Origin: an uncultured Anaerolineae bacterium
GTDB lineage: Bacteria; Chloroflexota; Anaerolineae; J036; Brachytrichaceae
Direction of reading: 5' to 3'
Length of the DNA: 64,000 nt
Assembly (NCBI GenBank): GCA_937959265.1
Contig: CALGMA010000026.1
Span: 53,369-117,368, forward strand
Positions 9,397-18,287 of this stretch are shown here, piece by piece. The notes beneath the pieces were generated by a model. It ran no database searches. It was given only the letters and a program-made list of their open reading frames with translations, and was not told where the DNA came from. Made by a program: the position numbers and the translations under genes. Position 1 is the stretch's first letter, and each line of letters opens with the position of its first letter.

Positions 9397-12117
9397 ATGA
9401 GCGAGGGGCGTGCTATCGTGTGTGCGATTCTGCGCATCGCATGGTGCGCTTGCTTCGTTGTCGTCGTATCAGGCGTTGCAGTGCCGACCGCCCTCTTCGC
9501 TGCGTCTTATCAACCGGCTTCAGCACGCCAAGAGCGACGCATCGTCCTGAGCAGCGTGCCTGACGGCATCGTTCCGCGATCCGACAACATCTGGCAATGT
9601 GCATGTGATAACGACGGTTGCTGGCCGGGCTGCTTCACCATCGCCTCGGCGACCCTCCTGAAGTACTGGTCCGAGCGCGGCTATCCGGCGCTGTGGGACG
9701 GCAATGAGAGCGCTACTTTGCAGCGCTTGCGTGACTTGTTCCCCAACCTGTTCTGCTACAACAACGTGGATGATGATGGGAGGATCAGCGATAGCGGTTA
9801 CGACGCGGCCGACGTCGCCAAAGGGTTCGACTGGTTCGTGCGCGAGCGTGGCTATCAGTTCAGTGTCAGGGCAATCTACGCGCCGAAGTTCGAGCAAATC
9901 GTCGAGCAGATTGATGCCGGCCGGCCGGTCATCGGCGCATTCGGCACCTCGCCTTGGGGCAGCCATGCCGGCACCATCATCGGCTACGACGCGACCAACG
10001 GCCGGCGAGCGATGATCGTGCGCCCCAATTTACTCAACAAGCCCGATACCGAATTGGAGTGGGGCGTCGGCTATGGCGAATTCGCTATCGTCGTCGTCAT
10101 CCCGCAAGGCGCAAGTGAAGCGCTGGAGGTCGGCGGCGGCCCATCGCTCAGCGTCGAGGTCATCGTGAATGACGCCGATCCCGGCTTCACGGCCTACGGC
10201 GATTGGATCCCTTATCCGGTTGGATTTGCGAGCGAATCGCGCTTTGCGATCACGACCGATCCGTCTAACCTCGGCCCTGGCGACGATACCGCCGTTGCCC
10301 GCTGGACGCCTGATCTGCCCTTCGACGGCGTCTGGGAGGTGTTGGCCTGGGTGCCACGCGAAGATACCGACGACAGCGCGGTGCCGGTGGCTACCTATCG
10401 CATCGTGCACGCCGAAGGCATGAGCCTCGTGCGGCGCTCGCAGAACAAAGCCCGACCAGGCTGGATGGCGTTGGGTGCGTATCCCTTTGTGCGCGGCGAC
10501 GCCGGCTATGTCCTGTTGGGCAATCACACCGGCGACAATCCGCTGCGCAAGGTGTGGGCTGATGCGCTGAAGTTCGTATGGCGTGCGCCGCTCATCGTCC
10601 GCTCCGAAGTGGGTGGGCCGGAAGCGCTCGTCATCAACGGCCAGCGACGCACCATTCCCGATGTGCAAACGTTCGAAGCCCTGCGGCTGAATCCTGCGCA
10701 TGTACATGCAACTTCTCCCATTGCGCTGGCACAGTATGGCCCGGACGAGATCCTGCCTTCGGTGATGAGCGTATGGATCGGCCAGTATTTCAACAACACG
10801 TTGCTCTCTCCACCAGCCTCGCTGGTCAAGGCCGATTCGACGCTGAACTTTCGCTGGAATGGCGCCGCGCCGGCGGCCAACATGGGCGCGCGCGATTTCT
10901 CGGTGCGCTGGACGCGTTACCTGGCGCTGAGCGAGGGTGTCTATCCCTTCCGTATCGAGGCAGTGGGTGGCGTGCGGCTGTGGGTGGATAGCAAGTTGGA
11001 GATGGACGCCTGGGATGCGGATTCCAACGTGTATATCGCCCATGACAAGGATGTACGCGTGACCGCCGGCTTGCATCGCGTGGATATCGAGTACGTCAAC
11101 CGCGGCGGCAACGCGCAGATCCGCCTGGGCAACCTGCCACCCAACATGCCTATCGTGCCGGAGGAACCCGCGCGATGGCGTGCGTCGCCTACGGCGACGT
11201 TGCGCTGGTCCGATGCCGGCGACGCCGACGACGTCACCGGCGAAAGGCTGCGCCGTTTCTTCGTGACGGTATGGCGCGAAAGCGATGGCTGGCGCACGAC
11301 CAGCGGCTGGATCACAGAGACGCAATGGACGGTGAACCTGCCGGCGGATGGGCGTTACCTGTGGAGCGTGCTGGCAAGTGACGGCACGGCCAACAGCGAC
11401 GCTACGCTGCCACGCGAAATCCTGGTGGATCGCACACCGCCATGGGCGCAGATGCTTGATGCAACAACGGCAATCAGCCTGAGCGCGATGCTCAGCGCCA
11501 CGGCCAGCACGCCGGTAGATGCCTACCGGCTGATCACCGACGCGAACGGCAATCTGATCGTCGAGAGTGCTGCGCTCGATGAGGTCAGCGTGCCGCAGGT
11601 GCGGCCGGTGATTCCACCGATGGCAGGCATCGCGCCAGAGGCGCTGGGTAACCTACCGGCAGTGTACCTGCGCTGGTCTGGCAAAGATATGCCAGGCGAT
11701 TCAGATACGGGGTTGACTTATGATGTGCAGGTCCGCGAGATCGTGCGTGCGCGCACCAGCTATACGGTCACGACTGAAGAGGTGGCCGTGCCGCGTATTG
11801 CCTACGAGCTGATCTTGTCGGGCACGGAAGAGATCACGATGCCGGTAGTGTTGACGGAGGTCGTCGTCATGACGACCGTCGTGCCGCTGGTCGAGTTCCA
11901 GCCGATCGCCGACAGCTCATGGATCACGATCGCGACCGGCCTGCGAGAGACACACATGATCTTCATCGGCGATCCCGGCAGCACCTACGAGTTCCGCGTG
12001 CGCGCCGTGGATGCCGCTGGCAACGAGCAGAAATGGTATGACGGCTACTCCGTGCAGGCCATGATTGACCCGCGCAGCGTGGTGTATCGGGAGTATGTGC
12101 CGATCGTGCTGCGTTGA
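9397..12117 (+). CDS. Secreted multidomain protein: C39-like peptidase, golvesin/CBD-like module, PA14-like and fibronectin-like domains
   Basis: SVPDGIVPRSDNIWQCACDNDGCWPGCFTIASATLLKYW (Cys) and GSPWGSHAGTIIGYD-type (His) regions; WIGQYFNNTLLSPPASLVKADSTLNFRW PA14-like; signal peptide; C-term REYVPIVLR. Start MSEGRAIV chosen because 9259 lies in the repeat. Confidence 0.72.
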   Translation: MSEGRAIVCAILRIAWCACFVVVVSGVAVPTALFAASYQPASARQERRIVLSSVPDGIVPRSDNIWQCACDNDGCWPGCFTIASATLLKYWSERGYPALWDGNESATLQRLRDLFPNLFCYNNVDDDGRISDSGYDAADVAKGFDWFVRERGYQFSVRAIYAPKFEQIVEQIDAGRPVIGAFGTSPWGSHAGTIIGYDATNGRRAMIVRPNLLNKPDTELEWGVGYGEFAIVVVIPQGASEALEVGGGPSLSVEVIVNDADPGFTAYGDWIPYPVGFASESRFAITTDPSNLGPGDDTAVARWTPDLPFDGVWEVLAWVPREDTDDSAVPVATYRIVHAEGMSLVRRSQNKARPGWMALGAYPFVRGDAGYVLLGNHTGDNPLRKVWADALKFVWRAPLIVRSEVGGPEALVINGQRRTIPDVQTFEALRLNPAHVHATSPIALAQYGPDEILPSVMSVWIGQYFNNTLLSPPASLVKADSTLNFRWNGAAPAANMGARDFSVRWTRYLALSEGVYPFRIEAVGGVRLWVDSKLEMDAWDADSNVYIAHDKDVRVTAGLHRVDIEYVNRGGNAQIRLGNLPPNMPIVPEEPARWRASPTATLRWSDAGDADDVTGERLRRFFVTVWRESDGWRTTSGWITETQWTVNLPADGRYLWSVLASDGTANSDATLPREILVDRTPPWAQMLDATTAISLSAMLSATASTPVDAYRLITDANGNLIVESAALDEVSVPQVRPVIPPMAGIAPEALGNLPAVYLRWSGKDMPGDSDTGLTYDVQVREIVRARTSYTVTTEEVAVPRIAYELILSGTEEITMPVVLTEVVVMTTVVPLVEFQPIADSSWITIATGLRETHMIFIGDPGSTYEFRVRAVDAAGNEQKWYDGYSVQAMIDPRSVVYREYVPIVLR

Positions 12118-12188
12118 TCACCAACGCGACGGTTGCACGCGACTTTACCAGGCTTCGCTCGTATGATGGGTGAACAGATTATCTGAAC

Positions 12189-12566
12189 ATGAGTGAGCCT
12201 GTCTTCGACCCCTACAGCACGGGTCAGCCGCAACGGGCAGCACTGCCATCGCCACAAGATCCGCCGGCGCCTCGGCTACCGCCAGCCGGCGCACCCTATC
12301 CCGATGCGTTGATGCCGCAGACGAACCCATGGGCGATCGTCAGCCTGGCCTCGAGTATCCTGGCCTGGTGCGGGCTGTTTGGCATCGGCGGCCTAATCGG
12401 CATCATTACCGGCGTCGTGGCGCGCAACGAAATCCTAACCAGCCACGGCACACAGTCCGGCGAGGGCTTAGCCGTTGTCGGCATCATCCTTGGTGCGCTG
12501 AATGTGGCCTTCGCCTGCCTGTTCATCTTGTGTGTCTCTTCCCTCTTCGGCTTTCTATTCGTCTGA
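12189..12566 (+). CDS. DUF4190-like small membrane protein
   Basis: Pro-rich N-term then NPWAIVSLASSILAWCGLFGIGGLIGIITGVVARNEI...GEGLAVVGIILGALNVAF. Confidence 0.75.
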   Translation: MSEPVFDPYSTGQPQRAALPSPQDPPAPRLPPAGAPYPDALMPQTNPWAIVSLASSILAWCGLFGIGGLIGIITGVVARNEILTSHGTQSGEGLAVVGIILGALNVAFACLFILCVSSLFGFLFV

Positions 12567-12628
12567 ACGCAGCGTGCCGCAGGTACAAAGCCTGCAACCC
12601 ACGTCGTTACAGTCGTTACAATGGGATT

Positions 12629-13471
12629 GTGTGCAGATGGATAGCGAAGGCGCGGTCAGTGCTACGACGGGCAGGGCTCTATGTCGTGCTCGTCGTCGCC
12701 GCGGTCGCGCTGTTCTATTTGGCCGTCAACCTGTCGAGCATCGGGCCATTGACGCTCCTCGCTGCTGCTGTCATCTTCGTGTGCCTGGTCATTTTGTTCA
12801 TCGCAGCGCAGGTGCAACCTCAGCCTCAGCCGACACAACCCAACGTGGCGACCACGCTACTCGTTCCCTCCGTCGTCGTGAGCGAAGTGCGCGCAGCGGC
12901 GCTGGTCACTTACAGCCAGATCGGCGCGGTCACCGTCAAAAAGGAGCGCGGTCGAACGTCGCCTGACTCGTTCATCAAGCCACTGCGCGATAAGCTGCTG
13001 GGCGAGGAGTTGGTGATGGACGTCGGAGTGCGCGTAGTCGCCGGCGTCAACCTCAAGCATCTGCGCGAGGAGGATGTGCGCGTGTCCGGCAGCACCGTCG
13101 AGATCACGTTACCGCCTACCAAGGTGCTGATGGTCTATGTGGACGAGTCGCTCACCCGCACGGTGTCGCATAAGGCCGGCTGGTTCACTGGACGCGACAT
13201 CACGCTGATGGACGCAGCCCGGCGCGACGCGATGGAGGCGTTGGTCAATGCATCTGTCGAAAAGGGCCTGCTCGAAAAGGCCGGCCAGCAAGCCGCCGCA
13301 GCAGTGGCTGCACTGGCGCGTGGCCTCGGCTTCGAACAAGTGAGTGTCTGCCCCACGCTGCCGCCGCCCGGTGCGCATTTCGAAGAGTTGCAAGATCCGG
13401 CCATGATCGCGCGCATTAAGGCCGAGCCGGCGCCCCTGTTGCCGCGAGACGACCAGGCCGGTGACGCATGA
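12629..13471 (+). CDS. DUF4230-like membrane-anchored protein
   Basis: TM segment VVLVVAAVALFYLAVNL; SVVVSEVRAAALVTYSQIGAVTVKKE...VSGSTVEITLPPTKVLMVYVDESLT. GTG start inferred after TACAAT. Confidence 0.65.
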   Translation: MCRWIAKARSVLRRAGLYVVLVVAAVALFYLAVNLSSIGPLTLLAAAVIFVCLVILFIAAQVQPQPQPTQPNVATTLLVPSVVVSEVRAAALVTYSQIGAVTVKKERGRTSPDSFIKPLRDKLLGEELVMDVGVRVVAGVNLKHLREEDVRVSGSTVEITLPPTKVLMVYVDESLTRTVSHKAGWFTGRDITLMDAARRDAMEALVNASVEKGLLEKAGQQAAAAVAALARGLGFEQVSVCPTLPPPGAHFEELQDPAMIARIKAEPAPLLPRDDQAGDA

Positions 13472-13477
13472 TCGCCG

Positions 13478-14230
13478 TCAATCCAGCACGCCGAAGCGCC
13501 GGCGCGCCAGCAGCCGGAAGGTCTGAACGATCGTCCGCTTGACCGGCATCTTGGTTGCGCCCGGTTTGCGGTCGTAGCGCAGGATCATCGGCGCTTCGTT
13601 CACCGTTGCGCCGGCCAAGTGCATCTTGATCAGGATGTCCACCATGCAGGCGAACCCGCGCTCGACGAACAGCAGGTCGCCGAAACGGTCGAACGCCCTG
13701 CGCAGCGCGCCGGCGCGGTAGGCGCGATAGCCGCACGAGTAGTCGCGCGCGCCGGGAATCGGATACACGATGCGGAACAGCCAGCTCAAGCCGGTGCTGA
13801 GCAGTTGGCGGTAACGCGGGATGCCGAGCATGCGCGACCCGTGCTGGTAGCGCGAGGCGATCACCAGGTCATTCCCCTCTTCGATCATCATGACCATGCG
13901 CGGGATTAAACCGGGCAGATGCGTGTCATCGGCGTCCATAGTAATGATCACGTCATCGTCGCTCGTGGCGCGCGACAGCGCACCTTTCAAGCCAGTTTTG
14001 ATCGCCTCGCCCAACCCGCGGTTGACCTCGTGCGTCAGGATGTCGAGGCAGAGCCGGTGCGCATCTGCCGCCGCGCGGGCCAGTTCCGGTGTGCCGTCTG
14101 TGCTGCCGTCGTTGGCCAGGATGACGCACAATCCGCCGCTGAAGTGAGCGTCGGATACGGCCGAGATGCGGGCGAGCAACCGAGGGAGCGCTGCAGCCTC
14201 GTTGTAGGCGGGAAGGACGACGAAGATCAC
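13478..14230 (-). CDS. Glycosyltransferase family 2 (dolichyl-phosphate mannose synthase-like)
   Basis: MIFVVLPAYNEAAALPRLLARI...ILANDGSTDGT...NRGLGEAIKTGL...ITMDADDTHLPGLIP. Confidence 0.88.
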   Translation of the reverse strand: MIFVVLPAYNEAAALPRLLARISAVSDAHFSGGLCVILANDGSTDGTPELARAAADAHRLCLDILTHEVNRGLGEAIKTGLKGALSRATSDDDVIITMDADDTHLPGLIPRMVMMIEEGNDLVIASRYQHGSRMLGIPRYRQLLSTGLSWLFRIVYPIPGARDYSCGYRAYRAGALRRAFDRFGDLLFVERGFACMVDILIKMHLAGATVNEAPMILRYDRKPGATKMPVKRTIVQTFRLLARRRFGVLD

Positions 14231-14286
14231 AAAGGTTCGCTACGTGGCGAAGCCACAGATGGCTTGCCGGTGCGAATTCTAACATC

Positions 14287-16254
14287 GTGAATGCTATCAT
14301 CACCTGCGTGATGACACATCGGCAGGCGCGCGTTGCAGCATGCGCATGTTGCGCGCTGGTATTTCTGCTGGCAACGTGGACGTTGGACGCGCGTGGCTTA
14401 TGGGGGGACGAGGCGTTCTCGGTATGGGCAAGCAAACAGCCGGCCATGTCGCTCATCGCCGGCCTCGACGCTCAACCCCCGCTGTATCACCTGTTACTCG
14501 GCGCGAGCCGCATGCTATGGGGCGAGTCGGTCTTTGCGCTGCGCTACCTGTCGGTGTGTTGCAGCGTATTGCTGGTGGCCGTAGGCGCGCGGCTGGGTCG
14601 GCTGATCGGTGGATCGAGCGCCTTGGCGTTTACGGCGCTGTTGCTTGCCGTCTCGCCGATCTCGCTGTACTTTGCCCAGGAAGCGCGCATGTATGCGCCG
14701 GCTGTGCTGTTCGCCGGTGGCGCAATGTTGCTGGCCGTCGCGTCCCTCAAACGCCAAGCGAAAACCGCAGGATGCGGTACACAGGACTGGAGACGCGATG
14801 CGTCCTACGTCCTGCTCTCGCTCGGCGCGCTGTTCACGCATTACTACGCCGTCGGCGTATTGCTCGTGAATGCGCTGGCCCTCGGGCTGGTGGCGTTGCG
14901 TTCGCGCGATGCCCGGCGCATCGTTGCCTGGCTGGTCGCCCATCTCCTCATCGCGCTCGTCTTCGGCGCGTGGTTCCTGGGGCTGCAATCGCGCTATGCG
15001 TCGCGCGCCATCGCCGGGCGCGCGCGCATCATGCCGGCCCTCGAAGACATCGTGAGCAACTTCGGCGTGGGCGTCAACGGCCTGCTGTTCGGGATGCGCG
15101 CTGACGGCAGCCTGACCGCTGCGGCGCTCGCTTTGTTCGCGTTGGCCATGATCGGCGTGATTGGCTACTGGCGACGCGGGCAACGCGGCGACGCCTGGCT
15201 TATCTTGGGCTGGATTGTCGCCTCGCTCGGCGTAGTGGCCGCGACGGCGGGGCGCTCCGGCATCGTGGGCGACTTCAACCCACGCTACTATCTCTTCGCG
15301 CTGTTACCCCTGACGCTGGCCGCTGCCGGCTGGGTCGTGCTCATCGAGGATGTCCTCCGGCGCGCCGTGCGCTCTCCTGTCCCGCGTCGTCTGGTGCTCC
15401 CTTTTGCATTCGTCATCCTCATCGCGCTCGCGCCAGCCGCCATCGGCAACCTGCAGTTGTTCGATCTGAGCTGGCAAAAAAGCCGCTACGATGCGATGGT
15501 CGGCGCCATCCGCGCGCGCGCGCAGCCGGGCGATGGCGCGGTGCTGGTCAACAGCGATCAGTTCCCGCTCCTGGCGTATTACGGGCCGCTCGACATGCCG
15601 GTGTGGATCGTTGGCAACGATGCGCTCAACCGCGACCCAGCTTCGGTCGAGGCAGAGCTGTCGCGCTTCGCCGAGGGCAAGTCGCGCCTGTGGCTGGTGA
15701 ACTATGGTTGGGCTATGGCGCTGCAACCGCCCTCTGTCGTTGAGCAGGCGCTCAATCAACGCGGCGCGCGCACCTATGCCCAGGGTTTTCAAGATGTGTC
15801 GTTGGCGCTCTATGACATGCGCTTCGCCGCCGGGGATGCGCCGGTGCGGCCGCAGCGCGTCCGCTTCGGCGAGCAGATCACGCTGGTGGGCGCGCGCGGG
15901 CGTGCGCAGCCATATCACCCCGGCGAGGCGGTCACGCTCGATCTAATCTGGCAGGCCGACCAGGTGCCGCGCGCCGATTACACCGTGTTCATGCATCTGC
16001 GCCGCGCTGATGACCGCAGCCAGATCGCCGCGTTCGACAGCCCGCCGGTGAACGGCGCTGCGCCGACCTCGCGCTGGACACCCGGCGAGGTCATCACCGA
16101 CACGCGCGCCGTGCCGATCCCCGCCGACGCGCCGCCGGGCGAATACGACGTCGTGATCGGCTTATACCTGTATCCGACCTTCGAGCGACTGACGATTGAC
16201 GGCGGGGAAGCGACCGAGCACATCGTCGAGCGCGTGACGGTTCTCTCGCGCTGA
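14287..16254 (+). CDS. GT39/ArnT-like polytopic glycosyltransferase
   Basis: LWGDEAFSVWASKQPAMSLIAGLDAQPPLYHLLLGASRMLWGESVFALRYLSV; ~10 hydrophobic segments. Confidence 0.82.
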   Translation: MNAIITCVMTHRQARVAACACCALVFLLATWTLDARGLWGDEAFSVWASKQPAMSLIAGLDAQPPLYHLLLGASRMLWGESVFALRYLSVCCSVLLVAVGARLGRLIGGSSALAFTALLLAVSPISLYFAQEARMYAPAVLFAGGAMLLAVASLKRQAKTAGCGTQDWRRDASYVLLSLGALFTHYYAVGVLLVNALALGLVALRSRDARRIVAWLVAHLLIALVFGAWFLGLQSRYASRAIAGRARIMPALEDIVSNFGVGVNGLLFGMRADGSLTAAALALFALAMIGVIGYWRRGQRGDAWLILGWIVASLGVVAATAGRSGIVGDFNPRYYLFALLPLTLAAAGWVVLIEDVLRRAVRSPVPRRLVLPFAFVILIALAPAAIGNLQLFDLSWQKSRYDAMVGAIRARAQPGDGAVLVNSDQFPLLAYYGPLDMPVWIVGNDALNRDPASVEAELSRFAEGKSRLWLVNYGWAMALQPPSVVEQALNQRGARTYAQGFQDVSLALYDMRFAAGDAPVRPQRVRFGEQITLVGARGRAQPYHPGEAVTLDLIWQADQVPRADYTVFMHLRRADDRSQIAAFDSPPVNGAAPTSRWTPGEVITDTRAVPIPADAPPGEYDVVIGLYLYPTFERLTIDGGEATEHIVERVTVLSR

Positions 16255-16293
16255 GTGCCGGCTACCTGTTATATTGCACCCTCGTTCGTAGCC

Positions 16294-18270
16294 ATGTCGC
16301 GCATCAACCTTGCCTTGCTCGTCGCACTCGTCTGCGCCTTGTCCGTATGGGCCGTTGTTCCTCCGCCATCGTCACAAACTGCGCCGCCGCCTGAATGGCG
16401 CTATCGCCGCCCGATCACCCTCACCAATGCCGGGCCGACCGACCTGCGTGACTTTCAGGCGCGGCTGGCGCTCGACGCGCAAAATTTCGACTTCGACCTG
16501 GCGCGGCCCGACGGCGGCGACCTGCGCTTCGCCGACGAGGACGGCCGGCGTTACCTGCCGCACTGGATAGAGCGCTATGATGTCGGCGCGCGGCAGGCAG
16601 TCGTCTGGGTCAAAACGCCCCACATCCCGGCGGCGGGCCGACGAACCATCTACCTCTACTACGGCAGCGCGGCGGCAAATGACCTCTCCGGCGGCGGGCG
16701 CGCCTTCGAGATGTTCGACGACTTCGGCCGGCCTGGACTCGGCTATTACACCTTCGGCCCGCCGGTCACCGTCATGACGCGCACCGAAGCCTGGGAGACT
16801 GAGGCGCCCCACACTTTGAGCGTGGTTGAACTGAACCGCGACGGCTACCGCTACTGGGGCTACTATGGCCTGGCCGATTGCGGCGGCATCGGGCTGGCGC
16901 GCAGCAACGATTTGATGAACTGGGTGAAGTGGCCTGAGCCGCTCTTGAATCGCGACGGCGAGCGCTGGCCGTCGGCGCAAAAGGTGGGCGATCAGGTGTA
17001 CATGATTTACGACCGCGATCACTGCGGAGTGAGCCACTTGGTGATGCGCACCAGCGCCGACGGCGTTCACTTCGACTCGGCGTATCGCGTCGTCGTGCCT
17101 CAGGAGGCGGGCATACGCAACCAGAATCCGGCCCTGTTCCGCGACCCGCAGACCGGCATGTTCTACCTGTATTGGTTTCGCGGCAGCAGCGAGGCCGGCT
17201 TCTGGCAGATCAAGATGCGCCGGGCTTGGAGCGTGGAGGGCCTGGTCAACCCGGCGTCCGAGCGCGTCTTGCTCGATGTGCCGTACGAGCTGGCCGCGCC
17301 TAACATGATGTTCCACGACGGCGCCTACTTCCTCTCCACCGAGGTGAACGAAAACGCTTGGAAGACGAAGATCTACGTCGGCCCATCGCCCGCCGGCCCG
17401 TTCACCCCGTTGCCCGACGCGCCGCAGCTCAGCGACAACCAGGCCTGTTTGTTCCAGCACATCTTCGCGACGACGCTACACGCCTACATCTGCAAGGACA
17501 CCGGCGCCGGCTGGGTGCTGAACCATCGCAGCGCCGATTTGTCCGCCGGGCGCAGTGCCCGCCGTCAGCTCGATCCCGGCGTGTGGACTGCGCTGGGCGG
17601 GGCGTGGGCACCGATTGAGATAGACGAGGCCATCGGCGCGCGCGTCGCGCTCGGCGCGAGCGGCGAAGGCCTGCTGATGACCGCGCTGCCGGGCAGCGAC
17701 TACGTCTTTGAGGCGCGCGGCCGCCTGCAAGACCGCGCCGGCAAATGGGGCCTGGCGGTGCGCGTGCAAGATGCGGATAACCACTACCGGGTCGAAGTTG
17801 AGCGCGCCGCAGACGGCGATGCGCTTGCGCGCGTCTATCGCGTTGCGAACGGCGCGCGCGAGGTCGAGCTGGCCGGCGCATCGAACGTCGGCCTCGATCC
17901 GCTGGACTGGCTCAAGCTCAGCGTGGCCATTCGGGGGAACGAAATGCGGGTCAGGCTGAACGACGGGTACGAGTTCGCGGCAGCGGATCCTCAGGCGCGC
18001 TTCGCTTCGGGCCGCAGCGGGCTGTGGGTCGCCGGCAGCGCCCAGTTCGATGACGTCGTTTGGCGCAAGGTTGCCGCACTCGAACCCAAAGCGGTGATCG
18101 GTGCACGCGAGCAACGCGACGCGACCCATGCGAACTGGTCAGGGCGCGATGATGCTGCACTGCGCGCTGCAGCCGATGCGAGCCATCAGCGCCTCACCTG
18201 GCTCGCCGCACTGCTTACGCTGATCGCGCTGGGCATCGTTGCGCTGGGCTTCCTCCACAACCGGCGATAA
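16294..18270 (+). CDS. Secreted/membrane-anchored DUF2341 plus GH43/62-like beta-propeller plus LamG/DUF1080-like protein
   Basis: EWRYRRPITLTNAGPTDLRDFQARLAL...GRRTIYLYYGSA (DUF2341-like); GIGLARSNDLMNWVKWPEPLL...HLVMRTSADGVHFD (propeller-like); C-terminal TM helix LAALLTLIALGIVALGFLHNRR. Confidence 0.65.
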   Translation: MSRINLALLVALVCALSVWAVVPPPSSQTAPPPEWRYRRPITLTNAGPTDLRDFQARLALDAQNFDFDLARPDGGDLRFADEDGRRYLPHWIERYDVGARQAVVWVKTPHIPAAGRRTIYLYYGSAAANDLSGGGRAFEMFDDFGRPGLGYYTFGPPVTVMTRTEAWETEAPHTLSVVELNRDGYRYWGYYGLADCGGIGLARSNDLMNWVKWPEPLLNRDGERWPSAQKVGDQVYMIYDRDHCGVSHLVMRTSADGVHFDSAYRVVVPQEAGIRNQNPALFRDPQTGMFYLYWFRGSSEAGFWQIKMRRAWSVEGLVNPASERVLLDVPYELAAPNMMFHDGAYFLSTEVNENAWKTKIYVGPSPAGPFTPLPDAPQLSDNQACLFQHIFATTLHAYICKDTGAGWVLNHRSADLSAGRSARRQLDPGVWTALGGAWAPIEIDEAIGARVALGASGEGLLMTALPGSDYVFEARGRLQDRAGKWGLAVRVQDADNHYRVEVERAADGDALARVYRVANGAREVELAGASNVGLDPLDWLKLSVAIRGNEMRVRLNDGYEFAAADPQARFASGRSGLWVAGSAQFDDVVWRKVAALEPKAVIGAREQRDATHANWSGRDDAALRAAADASHQRLTWLAALLTLIALGIVALGFLHNRR

Positions 18271-18287
18271 TTCTGAAGCGTCGCATC

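Noticed and set aside
12329-12628. ORF-track start of the DUF4230-like gene at 12329
   Set aside because: It overlaps the DUF4190-like CDS in another frame; the conserved part begins after 12629.
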